From Phytoseiulus persimilis (lineage: Eukaryota; Arthropoda; Arachnida; Mesostigmata; Phytoseiidae): DNA of 64,000 bases. The stretch is from NCBI GenBank assembly GCA_037576195.1, contig CM075101.1, positions 25,544,001-25,608,000 on the forward strand, written 5' to 3'. The notes beneath the pieces were generated by a model, which worked only from the letters and a program-made list of their open reading frames with translations, had not been told where the DNA came from and did no database searches. Positions within the stretch are counted from its first letter, which is position 1, and every line of letters begins with the position of its first letter. A program made the position numbers and the translations under genes. Below, piece by piece: positions 1-10,867 of this stretch.

Positions 1-1075
1 CCATTTCAGGCCAGGACTTGAATCGATTCGGACCGGGAAACTCGAGGAGAGGAAACTCCTCAGTTTGATGGAATGCAGCAGTGAAAATCATGGCTTCATC
101 CAAAAACACCTGCCAGCTTTAGCCGACGGCAAATTTTTCGCCTCAATGTGTGAACGTTCAGCGACCGCGAACATCCCAGAAAAGGTGAAGCGGATACCTT
201 GAGGGAGGAGTTTCGCGGTGAACACTTGATTGGAGGATCGTTTGACAGTCGTTCCTCCTGCACTCCACATGAAGAGAAGACACATATGTTTTCCCAGCTG
301 ATTGTCTCTAACAGTAGTTGAATGATGAGCCGAAAGGTTCGATGATTCTGCCTCCTCTGCGGAGTAATAACTCGTGAGCGGCTTCCGACAACCTCTTCGC
401 TCAGCTCGAGGCAACTCTTTATAAGCCTCGTTCCACTTTCCTACATCCAGCGAAAAGTCCCGTGGGAATCGATAGCTACTAGGCCGGGATTTCCTCCGTA
501 CGCCTCGCTATTAAAGGATTGGAAAGTCCGTGAGAAGGATAAGAGTGTAAATGCGCGTAGAGGCTCCTCTCGTTCCAACGAAAGGCGACTGCAGTGTCCT
601 ACCAGGTGTTCCAAACGAACAGGCCTCAGTGACTCTTGGAGTTGGCCCAGAGGCACTGATTCATGTTTGTAACTGTGATCTTACCCGGAGAATTAGGTAT
701 CCTCTTCAATTGTTGGGCGATCCTCGACGATTATCCAGAGGATGTTGGCCCATCAGAGGGCACTCAGCTGACGGAGCATAACCGTCAAATATTCTGACAT
801 ATGCGTTATAAGTGCCGGCTCCTTCGAGAAGACTCGATTGGTAGAGTATGCCCATTCATTTTTTTGAACGAGCAAGACAGTCTCGTGGCTTGCAACCCGG
901 CATGGCCAGTGAGAAATAGCACACGTGTGAGCTCTGGGAGCTGTTGAGAGTCGGTTCCTCATAATCGGGTTCATATGCGTCGTTCCCTCCCTAATCTCGT
1001 ACTACCGGAGTCTTCATTTATCCCTATCTCTCTCTAGGGAAAACTGGGGCGGAGTCTTCCTGACAGTTTTCACTA
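1..1075. other. No gene recognised
   Basis: Short open frames occur on both strands, the longest about 108 codons on the minus strand near 88-414. None resembles a family I know, and none links to neighbours through splice sites of matching phase. I see nothing supportable here. Confidence 0.5.
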
Positions 1076-2116
1076 ACAAGGGAACTATACGAAGTGTAAC
1101 ACCCAGATTCGAATGAGAAAATGTCCCTTTTGTGCCCCATGGTGGGTCATGTTCAGGCCCGCAGTGGATCGTCTCGAATGGGCCCTTGGTTTTTTTCTTG
1201 GGAGGTCCGGAATTCCGAGAAGAAGAGGTTCTCCTGCTTTCCAGCGCGGATTGACCCCCCCCCCCCCCCCCCCTGTTATTGATTGGTGACTCGAGTTGCG
1301 ACCCTGAATTAGTGACTGATGTGGGGAATACGCATTGAGACGGACTAGGCACTCACTTCTTCCCCCCTGGATCGTTTGCGACCGAGCGGCAGCACGATAT
1401 AACACCTCCTTGCGGTCATGATCGTGGATTAGCTCCTCGATCCACCCTGGTGATAGAATTGCGCACCATCCACTGCGCGTGCGTTAACTTGCTTCAGTAT
1501 AAGAGACGATCATAACTTTGTTGCCGGATTAGAAGTCATGAGATTCGAATTTAGCTACGAATGGAGGGCTCCACTATAAAGCCAGACAGGATACTAGTCT
1601 TGTTCGAAGAACGTCCCATGAGTATGGGTTTAGACGTCCTGAGGACGACGGAAGCAACTCCAAGAGAAACGACGCAAAAAAAAACAATCAATTACTAGCA
1701 AACATATTCTGTAGCATTGTTCTCCCAAGTTTTGTTGATGACACCTAGAGAAACTTTGCATGTGTGAGCGGCATGGTATGAAATGGGCTAAACACCTGTT
1801 GAAGACTACGCCTCATAGGTCACCCGGGATATTGCTTTCCGCTATGAGTTAGGTGAGACGAGATTCACTCGATCTCTCTGTATACCACCTAGTCCAGTCA
1901 CTGATTTAGATTCGAAAACTCTAGTCATCAGGTCATCAGAAATAGGGGAGTGAATCGGCCGGAAAACTTATTTTTTTCCGAATTTCGGGCTCCTCGAGAA
2001 AAAAATCACGGACCCATTCGAGACGATCGACTGCGGGCCCAAACATGGCCCAGCATAGACTACCAAAGGGCCCTTTCATTCAAATCTGGGTGTTAGACTT
2101 CGTATAGTTCCCTTGT
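1076..2116. repeat. Inverted-repeat (MITE-like) element
   Basis: About 1076-1215 reappears as the reverse complement at about 1975-2116. The outer ends match exactly for roughly 20 bases, beginning acaagggaactatacgaag, and further in the arms remain similar with small differences. One shared block contains the words gatcgtctcgaatggg and cgggcccgcagt-like sequence. The arms enclose about 760 bp with no open frame that looks like a transposase. This is the form of a non-autonomous DNA transposon or long terminal inverted repeat. I could not see a clean target-site duplication outside the arms. A short related stretch (gcagtggatcg context) occurs near 19750, suggesting a dispersed family. Confidence 0.7.
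1255..1273. repeat. Poly(C) run of 19
   Basis: An uninterrupted run of 19 C lies inside the inverted-repeat element. Runs like this are prone to length polymorphism and sequencing error. Confidence 0.95.
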
Positions 2117-2368
2117 AAGATGCAGGAACGATGAAGACCACAAACATCGAGCACTGTGTGCGGACCGAGGTTCTAGGTGAGAAGTGGGCGCGACCGCTTC
2201 GCCCACAGCTGCGCTTATGCACTTCTTCTGCTTTATCGATCACTTCAGAAACGTCTGTAACGCGTCGCTCCCCGACCGCATGCGACTCCACCAGAATATC
2301 CTTCTTCGACTCCGAGAAAGTGGACGTGCTCCTCGAGTGGGATAAAGAAATTTGTATGAGTTGAGAAC

Positions 2369-2381
2369 TTTATTATTTATT
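2369..2381 (-). terminator. ZPR1 polyadenylation signal overlapping the stop codon
   Basis: Read on the minus strand, two AATAAA hexamers fall in this stretch. One contains the ZPR1 stop codon TAA, and the second follows immediately. If used, the 3' UTR would be extremely short. Confidence 0.5.
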
Positions 2382-4421
2382 CTCTCTGTTTCGGTCGGTG
2401 CTGCGGATCGCCCAGCGTTTGATCTTCCCCGTATCCTTCCGTTTTCATATCGTTCAATCCAAGCTCCTCGTTCTGTTCGAATGTTCGCTCGTAGTGCTTA
2501 ATCGTCAACTGCGGATCCGAGTTCGGCGCCCGAAGGTTCTGCACGTAGGAGTTACCACACGGGTCGTCCAAAATGATTGTGCACCTGATCGAAGCGTCGG
2601 CCGTTAAAATAGGGGCTGAATCTGAATTCCTAGAGCTTAGACTTGGATATCGATTCGTTTGCATCGTCTTCTGTCCAAATAAAAGAAGCAGACTCACATT
2701 TCGTCACCGGATTTGATTCGCCGCAACCGTTCCAAGAATTTCTCCAGTTTCGATTTGCGATCATCCCCCGCGGAATCGCCATGCAGAAAAGGGTTATCCA
2801 TTCCCAGATTCGAGCACAAATCTTCGAGTAGACCTTCTACAGTGGTGAACTTGCCTGCGAGATGAGGATCGTACCGCTATTCACGTCCACCCATTTCGGT
2901 GACGAAAAGGAACGCAACGAGGAATGAACTCTATAGACCAGAGGTCGTCAAACTTTTCCGACATTGCTGGCCGCCGTGGCACCCTGGGGTGTCGCAACAC
3001 ACAGTTTGACGACCCCTGCTATAGATACAGGTAGCACTCACCTGCTATCAATGCTGAACCTCCGACAAAATCTAGTTCAGGAATCTCCAGCACACACGTC
3101 TCAGATTTCAATACGTCTCTGCACAAATCGTCCTTTCGCTCAAGGCGCAGCTCGATTTTTTTGCCCATGGGCTCGATTCCTCCACCCGATTTGATTTCGT
3201 TCGTTTTGTGCCCACAAGCCTCACACACGAGAGCCATTATGACAACCTGCAACCGCACATGAGAGCTACGTGACGACGGGGAAATCTTATTGCGAGGGTT
3301 TGGACATAGCCCTTGAACGTGATGAGCAGATTGGGTAGGCGCTACTCCCACGGATCGCTGTACAGGCCACGAATAGGACCCACCTCTTTGAAGTGAGGTA
3401 TGTCTGTGAGCTTCATCTTGGTTTCTGCAGGAGCACGGCACTCCGGACAAGGCGTTGGGAAACTGTGAACCTCATCTTTCAACTCCTCGCGTGCACCCGT
3501 TTCCGACTCGCCCGTCTCAGGAGCGAGGCCAAGAAGAGCGCTTTGCGAGGTAGTTCGTCGGAAATTAGTCACTACCAGCTGCAAATCTTTCTCTGGATGA
3601 TAAGGATTCTCGATGAAAGAATTTCCAGAACAGTCCTCCAGAATAAAATGGAATGGACGCTCCACTCGTTTTAGATCTTCCATCCTGGCTATGAAGTCTT
3701 TGAGTTTTTCCAAAGTTTCACAATCGAGGTCGGCCATCGTCAACGTCTGCGTGACACCTTGAATCGCTCGATCTATGAAACCCTCAATGGTGGTCACCAA
3801 GCCCGGTTGTGTCTTCTCGGCAACTTCGAATTCCACTTCAGGGATCGTCAGAGAAGCGAATTCTGTTTTCACCACCTGCCGATTGAGATCTCGCTTGTAC
3901 CTGAAGATCAAATGCACCTGATCGAATCGGTGTCGGGCGCAAAGTTCTTCGCCAGTATTCTCAGGCTGTTCGAAGGCTCACCTGACAGTCAAATCCAATT
4001 TTTGTCCTCTTTCTTGGAAAGTCGAAGCACTTTGCAGCTCATTATTCGACCAACCACAGTGATCACAGTGAAACGACATGATCACGACTTCTTTGTAGAA
4101 TGGAATTTTCGTCAGAAGCAGTCGCGTTTCCCCTTGCTCCCGGCAGTTCAAGCACAGGCTCTCGATTCTGGTCACCTGTACGAAGACACATCACAATCAT
4201 CTCCAGGATTGGTACGGTCACAGTTGGGGCCCATTCCGATAGAGTAGGAGGATGTTTGTGCTCGCTGCAGCCTTTCCGGATTGTTCTAATTCTAATATAA
4301 CCGAATCCCCCGATGAACTTCTTGGATAGAGTATGTTACAGACCTCATCTTCTACCTCGTCGGCATGAAGATCTTTGAAAATTTCCCCTCCGGCATCGAC
4401 AGACTTCGAATCATCAGCCAT
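2377..4421 (-). CDS. ZPR1: ZPR1 zinc finger protein
   Basis: ZPR1 is a conserved eukaryotic protein with two tandem ZPR1 modules. It binds eEF1A and growth-factor receptor tails and shuttles between cytoplasm and nucleus. I reconstruct six exons: 4421-4344, 4175-3982, 3900-3384, 3246-3042, 2854-2698 and 2584-2377, giving 452 aa (human about 459). The first C4 finger has CLNC and later FHCDHCGW. The second has CPEC, split by an intron from [11 protein letters not shown]. Each finger is followed by an alpha-beta domain carrying a DDPx[12 protein letters not shown]-type motif. The C-terminus keeps the family signature [14 protein letters not shown]. All introns are GT-AG with agreeing phases. 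The acceptor of the last exon is uncertain: 2584 gives the shortest product, while an upstream tag near 2636 stays in frame and adds about 17 residues. The gene diverges from dymeclin. Confidence 0.93.
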
Positions 4422-6458
4422 CTGAAAGTATTAGAAGCTCGGAGCTGTCAAATGCTCGAACTATACCGGCGAGTATGATCCTGCTCGATGACAGCTCACC
4501 GGTGAGCTTCAGAGACACGCGTAGCCCCCAGAGCTTTCTTTGAAACAAACCTTCCTCGAAAGTTGGCTCGCGCTGTCTTGATGGTGTCTTGTAGCGTAGA
4601 TGATACTGAACTCACATTCCTCTCCCAGCGGAGAACAAATTGAGACAATCTCTCTCTGACTTTTGTGTAACCGGCTCCACGGAGCGATATAGAACCTGGC
4701 GAAGGATAACGTTTGCGCCAGTTGCAGCACGTGCGTTTCTAATCGAACACAAATGAATTGTTTGCAGAGGTTTTCTTCAGAAGGCGCCAGATGGCGCCTC
4801 CAGCTTGGAGGCGTACCACGTACCGGCTGCGTCGCGCGATTGCGCCGCGCGAGCGGATTGAGCTGTGCTTATGCACAGTTTCCGAAGTTTCCAGACGAAT
4901 TATCAAAGGTTGAGAATCGTCAGTCTTCGTTCTGCAGTGAGTGCCCTGCGAAGCCGACTTTTCCCGAGGAGAATTACATGATCGTTTGGAGGAACCTGAG
5001 AACGACGCGGACAACACCGATAACTACGGTTATCCTGTGACTTCGCCGCACCGATTTTCGTTGTCGCCCACCGACGAGGTTTCTGATCGGGTGATCGGAT
5101 CCTCCCGATCGACGCCGTTTTCGCGCCAGTTGACGTCAAATTATTCGCCCCAAGGGAGCCTGAAGGTGAAGCCTATGACAGACAGCAATGTATTTGGGCG
5201 CGAGTTCCCGAGCATTCCGCTCGAGTTTTCCAACTTCCAACGAGAAACCTGCGAATACGGTTGCTAGTCAGCGAGCTCTGTTAGATTCGGTCTCGACCAT
5301 TCGACCCTCATCATAGTCATTCGAGGAGTGCTCTCTATCTATGCATATTCTGACGCGGGATGGCGAAATATCAGTGGAGATGGATTCGGGCTTGAACAAT
5401 TGGAGCATCGACCCTAGACACTGATGAGCACTCCGAGATTGCTCGAAGTGGAAGAGCAACACGAGAACAGTTCGCAATCATTTTCGGCCGTGCCCCACGC
5501 GGGCCGGAACGAATATACCAGGCCCCGATGAGGTAACTTGGAAGCCAGATCTCGGAGAGGAACTGCTCCTTCCGTCCCATGCTCAGCCCGCCTGCTAAAC
5601 GTTCACCTGCTGAGTTTCGTGATCTCACTTGGAATCCTCATTGAGCACATTCGGAAAAAATGAATACGAATAAAATATTCGATTCCTCATCGCCCGTCCC
5701 GTCATCGCTGATCGTGACGTCGGCGCTGGGACCTGGCCGTAGCGATGACACTCTTATAGCGACCAATCGGCAGCCGATGGAGATGCCGGGGGAGTATCTC
5801 CAAGAACGAACAAGTTATTCCGCAGCACTCCCGGCTTTTTCTCTCCCTAGGGCGTGTGTTCACAATCGTATGAGTTGTGTTCAGACTGTAAGCTCTTTTT
5901 CGGCCTCTCCAGATCTTCGACTGCATACAGCACAGATCATCGTTAACATCGCTCCAGGCCGTAGGCCATACCTATCGGTTTCTATCCCATTGCGGAGATT
6001 CCCTTCCTTTTTTCCAACGCTCCGAGAACGAAATGATACAGCGTTCACTAGTTCAACGGGACTATCACGTTCCGTTCGAGGGAATCCTGTGCTTTGGCGT
6101 GGACCCTCTCTGTATCGAGCATAGAGCGACAAGCCGAAAGCTGGACGAAAACCGTCGGAAACTGAAGAATGCTGAATGTTCCGCGTTTTAAGAGAAAAAC
6201 ACTGACCGACCGACGACTAAACACGTAGTGAGAGGGAACGGGAGATTCTTCCTCAAAACACAGTTTTCCATCGGTAACAGACGCGTCCACTAACGGTTCT
6301 CAGCTCTCGACTGAAACAGTGGCAGTGAAGAGTGCAACTCGAGCTCGGCAAGGAGCACCGTGGTTCATCATGTCATTCGTGTACTGAATTGATCTCTCTC
6401 ATCTGTCTTCTGACAGCTGACGTGGACTAGAATACGGCAGTGCCTGCCTTCACAAGCC
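4422..6458. other. Divergent intergenic region ZPR1/dymeclin
   Basis: About 2 kb separates the two start codons. It probably holds both promoters and the dymeclin 5' UTR. Open frames up to about 154 codons occur (for example 5660-6124 plus), but they are low-complexity or resemble no known protein, so I call none coding. Confidence 0.5.
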
Positions 6459-8447
6459 ATGGGTTCCGGCGTATCAAGTGTAGCGGAGCTGAGCACCAAC
6501 GAGAACCTCGCTCGGTTGGCTTCCGCAGAGAAAATATGTTCCAACGACCCATTCTGGAACGGTCTCATGTCCTACACTGTTTCGATACCCCGCACGAAGC
6601 GGGACGATGAGCTGCTAACAGCTGCGGTGCGCGGTCATCTGGATCGTTTTCTTCAGTTCAACCCGCAGTCGAACAACTTTTCGTCTTTGATCCAGGTATT
6701 CCTCGGTCGAGTCCGCGAAATCGTAGCTCTACCAACTTCTGAACAGAGCCCAGCTTTCCTTTGGCAAACTGAGCGGCTGTTGTTCGTGCTGCGATGCATT
6801 TCGAAAACTCTCATGGAAACCCTCACCGAGGACGCTCTTCTGAAGCAGTTGGTGTCGGCCGAGAAGCCGGACGAAGAGCCAGAAAAACTGCTGGATTACT
6901 TCCTGTTTTCGTTGATCGAAATCTTGGTCAAGGTCCCACTGAGCCGGAACTCGTACAGCCTGCATGTAGAGGCACTATGCACCCTCCTGATATTCATGTC
7001 GCAGCAAATGTTCTCCTCCAGAGCTTCGCACACGTCGATCATTTTCACTACGTTAATGTCTGGGCAGTGCAAGTTGCTCTCAGCGAGCCTCACGAAATAC
7101 CTTGTTGAAGCCTACATGGCCCAGATGAAGAACCCACCGAACTTTTATGATCAAAACGGATCTCAAGGCGGTAGTCTGATTGTCGACCTGGCCGTGGGCC
7201 TCTTCGGCGCTCTAGGAGTGTCGGTGGCCGAACCGACCCCCAGCGACCAACGACCGGAAGCCGTACTATCGCAAATCGCCTTAGTTTCCCTCCTAATCCT
7301 GACGAACCACTGTACGGACACCGGCCCCGATTCCGTGATGAATCCGTTCCGAAAACACTTGTTTGCGTTCGGTCTCGAAGCCGTCCAAGTGGAAGGCACC
7401 GGAGTGTGCAGCTTCGTCTGCAACGGCCACAGACTACTCGAAGTGATATGCGGCGATCTGAATGAGGCGCCGGCGATGCTCCTCCTCTACATGCTTCTGC
7501 ACAACAATCACACTTTCAAACTATTCGTTCTATCACGGACAAATATCGACTTCATGGTTCTCCCCATCTTACAAGTTCTCTACCAAGCGGAAAACCGAAG
7601 TTCCTATCATGTTTACATGGCTCTGATTGTGCTCCTTATCCTGTCCGAGGACGACCTCTTCTCGCAGACACTTCAAGACGTTACGCTCCATCATGTGGAT
7701 TGGTACACGGAGCGAAACGTCAGTGATGTCAACCTGGGCTCGCTGTTCATCCTGGTCGTCATTCGGACTATGCACTACAACATGACGCGTGCTCGTGACC
7801 GGTATCTACACACGAACTGTCTCGCAGCACTAGCCAATACCTCAGCCCACTTCAGTCGGATGCATCCGTACGCAGCTCAGCGAATGGTGTCTCTGTGTCA
7901 GATTCTAGGCAAGAGATACCATAGACTTCAAGAACAAATCGCTTCGATGGAAGAGGGAACGGAGCCCTATAATGAAGTCTCGCTCGATCTAGGAGTTTGC
8001 GAGGAGATGCTCCGCTTGATGCTGGAGATCATCAACTCTTGCCTTTCCCATCAGCTGAAACACAACCCGAATTTGGTGTACTGCCTCCTGTATAAAAGCG
8101 AGGTCTTCTCCCATATCGGCATGGAGGACGCCTTCATCGATGTCATAAAAAACATAGACACGGTGATCCAATTCTTTACGACGAAGCTCGACCAAGCCAC
8201 GCAAGGTCATCAACGGTCGGAGGCTCAAGTCACTCAACTGATTCAAGAAGCCTCGATGCTGTGGAGTTCTGATCGGTTGCGCAAGTTTCCCGAACTCAAG
8301 TTCCGCTACGTCGAAGAAACCCAGCCGGAGGAGTTCTTCGTTCCGTACATCTGGTCGCTGACGTTTTCGATCGCTCCGGTCTACTGGAAAACCAAGAATC
8401 TTATACTTTTCAGTCCTGGCGGCGAGCAATCCGGCGTTCTAGTCTAG
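6459..8447 (+). CDS. DYM: Dymeclin (single-exon)
   Basis: Dymeclin is a peripheral Golgi protein needed for Golgi organisation and trafficking; human loss causes Dyggve-Melchior-Clausen dysplasia. The reading frame runs 662 codons without interruption (human 669). It starts MGSG, an N-myristoylation signal as in other dymeclins, followed by NENL and NDPFWN motifs near residues 14-32. The strongest conserved blocks are VYMALIVLLILSEDD and LGSLFILVVIRTMHYNMTRA in the middle. C-terminal blocks include LEIINSCL, HNPNLVY, KFPELKF and PEEFFVPYIWSL. The protein is rich in leucine helices throughout, as expected. The start is the first ATG in the block and has a good context (gccATGG). The absence of any intron is unusual beside multi-exon neighbours. 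The gene converges on RRN3. Confidence 0.97.
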   Translation: MGSGVSSVAELSTNENLARLASAEKICSNDPFWNGLMSYTVSIPRTKRDDELLTAAVRGHLDRFLQFNPQSNNFSSLIQVFLGRVREIVALPTSEQSPAFLWQTERLLFVLRCISKTLMETLTEDALLKQLVSAEKPDEEPEKLLDYFLFSLIEILVKVPLSRNSYSLHVEALCTLLIFMSQQMFSSRASHTSIIFTTLMSGQCKLLSASLTKYLVEAYMAQMKNPPNFYDQNGSQGGSLIVDLAVGLFGALGVSVAEPTPSDQRPEAVLSQIALVSLLILTNHCTDTGPDSVMNPFRKHLFAFGLEAVQVEGTGVCSFVCNGHRLLEVICGDLNEAPAMLLLYMLLHNNHTFKLFVLSRTNIDFMVLPILQVLYQAENRSSYHVYMALIVLLILSEDDLFSQTLQDVTLHHVDWYTERNVSDVNLGSLFILVVIRTMHYNMTRARDRYLHTNCLAALANTSAHFSRMHPYAAQRMVSLCQILGKRYHRLQEQIASMEEGTEPYNEVSLDLGVCEEMLRLMLEIINSCLSHQLKHNPNLVYCLLYKSEVFSHIGMEDAFIDVIKNIDTVIQFFTTKLDQATQGHQRSEAQVTQLIQEASMLWSSDRLRKFPELKFRYVEETQPEEFFVPYIWSLTFSIAPVYWKTKNLILFSPGGEQSGVLV

Positions 8448-8763
8448 TCCGTTTCTACGCATCTGCAGCGAATTCTCAGAGAGAAAAAACGATTGCATCC
8501 ATTCGTAAGCGCGACAATTGATTCCTTCGCACCGACTCTGAAGCGGCGAGGGAGCCCGACGTGTTTCCGACGATGAAGATCAAAGCTATGAGCGATCGAG
8601 GGGATCAGAGGAAAGCGTCTTAATTCTTGTCCCCGAAATGGCTGAGGAAGAGAATTCGATGGAGGCAGCGTTGGTGTATCATGCGTTCCGTGCGCTCCGA
8701 GGTCACGCGTTAGCGGAATGCGAGTCAGTCGAGAGTATTTATCGTTGACGCGACGACAAAAAA

Positions 8764-8769
8764 AATAAA
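8764..8769 (+). terminator. Dymeclin poly(A) signal AATAAA
   Basis: AATAAA lies 317 bases after the dymeclin stop and is the first good signal on this strand. It is only 12 bases from the opposing RRN3 signal. Confidence 0.6.
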
Positions 8770-8781
8770 GAAGTTCATTCT

Positions 8782-8787
8782 TTTATT
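8782..8787 (-). terminator. RRN3 poly(A) signal AATAAA
   Basis: AATAAA on the minus strand lies about 260 bases beyond the RRN3 stop. It faces the dymeclin signal, so the two 3' UTRs likely abut or overlap. Confidence 0.55.
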
Positions 8788-9044
8788 TCGTAGAAACCCA
8801 GTCATCATTGCAGCAGCCTCATTGCAAAAGTCCCAGCGGGTCGGGTGTTCACGTTCTACCTCGTCTGTTCAACAGGGGGTAGGTTCTGGCGAAAATTGTT
8901 CTAGGACCGCTAGGATAATAAATACTCGTTGCTGACAAGCGACCTTATCCGTGAGCAGGGCCAGTCCGGAGCGTGTAACGTGTCTGAGACTGTACAGGGT
9001 ACCAAATTGATTCGCATAATTCGACTAAACAACTTCGACGCTTA

Positions 9045-10867
9045 TCAGTGAGCGAATCCAGGTGACACTGAGTAGGCAAACATTCTCTCCGCGTTAGATT
9101 TGACCGATGAGGAAACCATCTCCTCGTTCTCGTCATCGTCGTCATCACTCTCAGAGAGAGAGTTATGCTGCTCAGGATCCTCGTCATCTGTTGGTTTGAG
9201 GTGGTCAACGTACTCCCGGTAAACCGGATCGATGAAACGTTTCGATCGGACGAGGACATAAGGGTCGAAAGGGAAGTAAACATCCAGTTTCTGGTTCGTC
9301 TGGTTCGCCATCGGTAACGCACTCCTTTGGTTTCTCTCGAAGATCGTATAACAATAAACAACTTGATAATGCCGAGTCACGTTGGCGAAATGGATGCCCA
9401 CAGGGGGGGAAATCACCTGGAATTTCGGAATTTGATCGATGTCAAGGATTGCTGACAGGGTGAATGGAACAAAGCAATTGATCGTAATAATATAAAGCAA
9501 GAACGAACCTTCAATGGATTCAGAGGTGATGTGACGATCTGTTCCAAGTTCAATCTTTGGAGGAAACCCAGTCCGTCTTCGCTATCGACAAGCTCCTTGT
9601 GCCGGAAAGCGATACAATAGAATACAGATTGACAAACCGAGTAGAAGGTGCTGTGTTTGTTGAGATCCACAGACAAGCTTTGCGCAGAGCTGCTCTGGGC
9701 AACATAGCTGTGCAGAAAGCGAGTCATCAGCTGCAGACTGTCTTTCAAGGTTCCCACTCCGATGAAGGAGCATCTACAAAGCAGTGATCCCAGGTAATAA
9801 ACTGCAATTTGTCTGAAAACGACTGGGGTGTTCGGGTTTTGCACTTTGTGCCAAAGGAAGTCGATGAAGTGATCAGTTATCACAGGCCGTTTGGAGCAAA
9901 TGTAAAGGAGGAGAAACTGGATGTGGAGACATTTGTATGTTGAGAGGATGAACTTGTCAAATACAGCAAGAAACTTCCGGTATGTCCGTTTCAGGTCGTC
10001 CACATCGGCGACATGAGCGTCAATGTACTCGAAGAAAACTTCCATGAGCCTATCGAAGGTATTGCCCAATGGATGCTTCATTTCTTTGCTCCCTCGATCA
10101 TCCCCCGTTTCCATGTTAAACTGTGTGTCTTCGTCTTCGGCAAGCATCTCCTCCTTGGGACACTGGCAATCCAAGTCAATGATTTTGTGAACCAATCTCG
10201 ACAGAACTTCTAGCGAAAGCTCACTTGGTACATAGTCTGCGATTCGCAGCATATTTCGGTAGAAATGCACTTGCGACTGCCAGGGTTTGGTCATGAAGGG
10301 GAGGTTTTTACTGATTTGCTTCAGGAGACTCTCCGGGAATTGGGGCAGTTCCTTGATCATGGTCTGAATTGCTCCATGGACTAGCGTCACCTTCTCTTCT
10401 GGAGCCTCAACACTCTCGATCGTGCCCAAGGCTCTCAGAAGAAGGCGACAAACCTCAGTGTGGTAGAAACTGTTCGATCGAGCCATTTCGACGAGAAGCT
10501 TAAGGTAGCACGTCAATACAGCGCAGTCCAAGGAGAGTAAGTTGCATTTGAATAGTTCCGTCACAAGAATTTCGTTGTATCCGTCAAGAAGGCTGGTTAC
10601 TTTCGCGAGCTCAGTGAGTAGCGTGATGGGGGCGATCACATCGTTGGGTTTCACGCCTGTCACGACGAATTTCGCTGACGCCAATAGTAAACGAAAGCCT
10701 TCGTTAACAGTTTTCGTTGCTCTGGTTTCATTGAGGACAGCAACATAATTTATATCTGAGCTCTTGGTGGTGAGACTCCGCCGCGGAGCTTGCATTGACG
10801 GAATCAGAAACTCGCCCACCTTTGAGTCGGGCGGTTTCTTGTTCATAGCCATGACTGTTGTCGACAT
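9045..10867 (-). CDS. RRN3: RNA polymerase I initiation factor RRN3 (TIF-IA)
   Basis: RRN3 bridges RNA polymerase I to the promoter-bound selectivity factor and is the growth-regulated switch of rRNA synthesis in the nucleolus. There are two exons, 10867-9509 and 9416-9045, joined by a 92-bp GT-AG intron, for 576 aa (human 651). HEAT-like helices fill the protein. Family blocks include KYLKLLVEMAR-like sequence around residue 120, FYRNMLRIADYVPSELSLEV, NTFDRLMEVFFEYIDAHV and CSKRPVITDHFIDFLWHKVQ. Further on come FRQIAVYYLGSLLCR and, in the second exon, YQVVYCYTIFERNQR with FFPFDP-like YFPFDPYVL and RSKRFIDPVYREY. An acidic serine patch (SESDDDDDENEE) lies near the C-terminus. The start ATG is at 10867. 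The gene diverges from PIGS. Confidence 0.95.
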
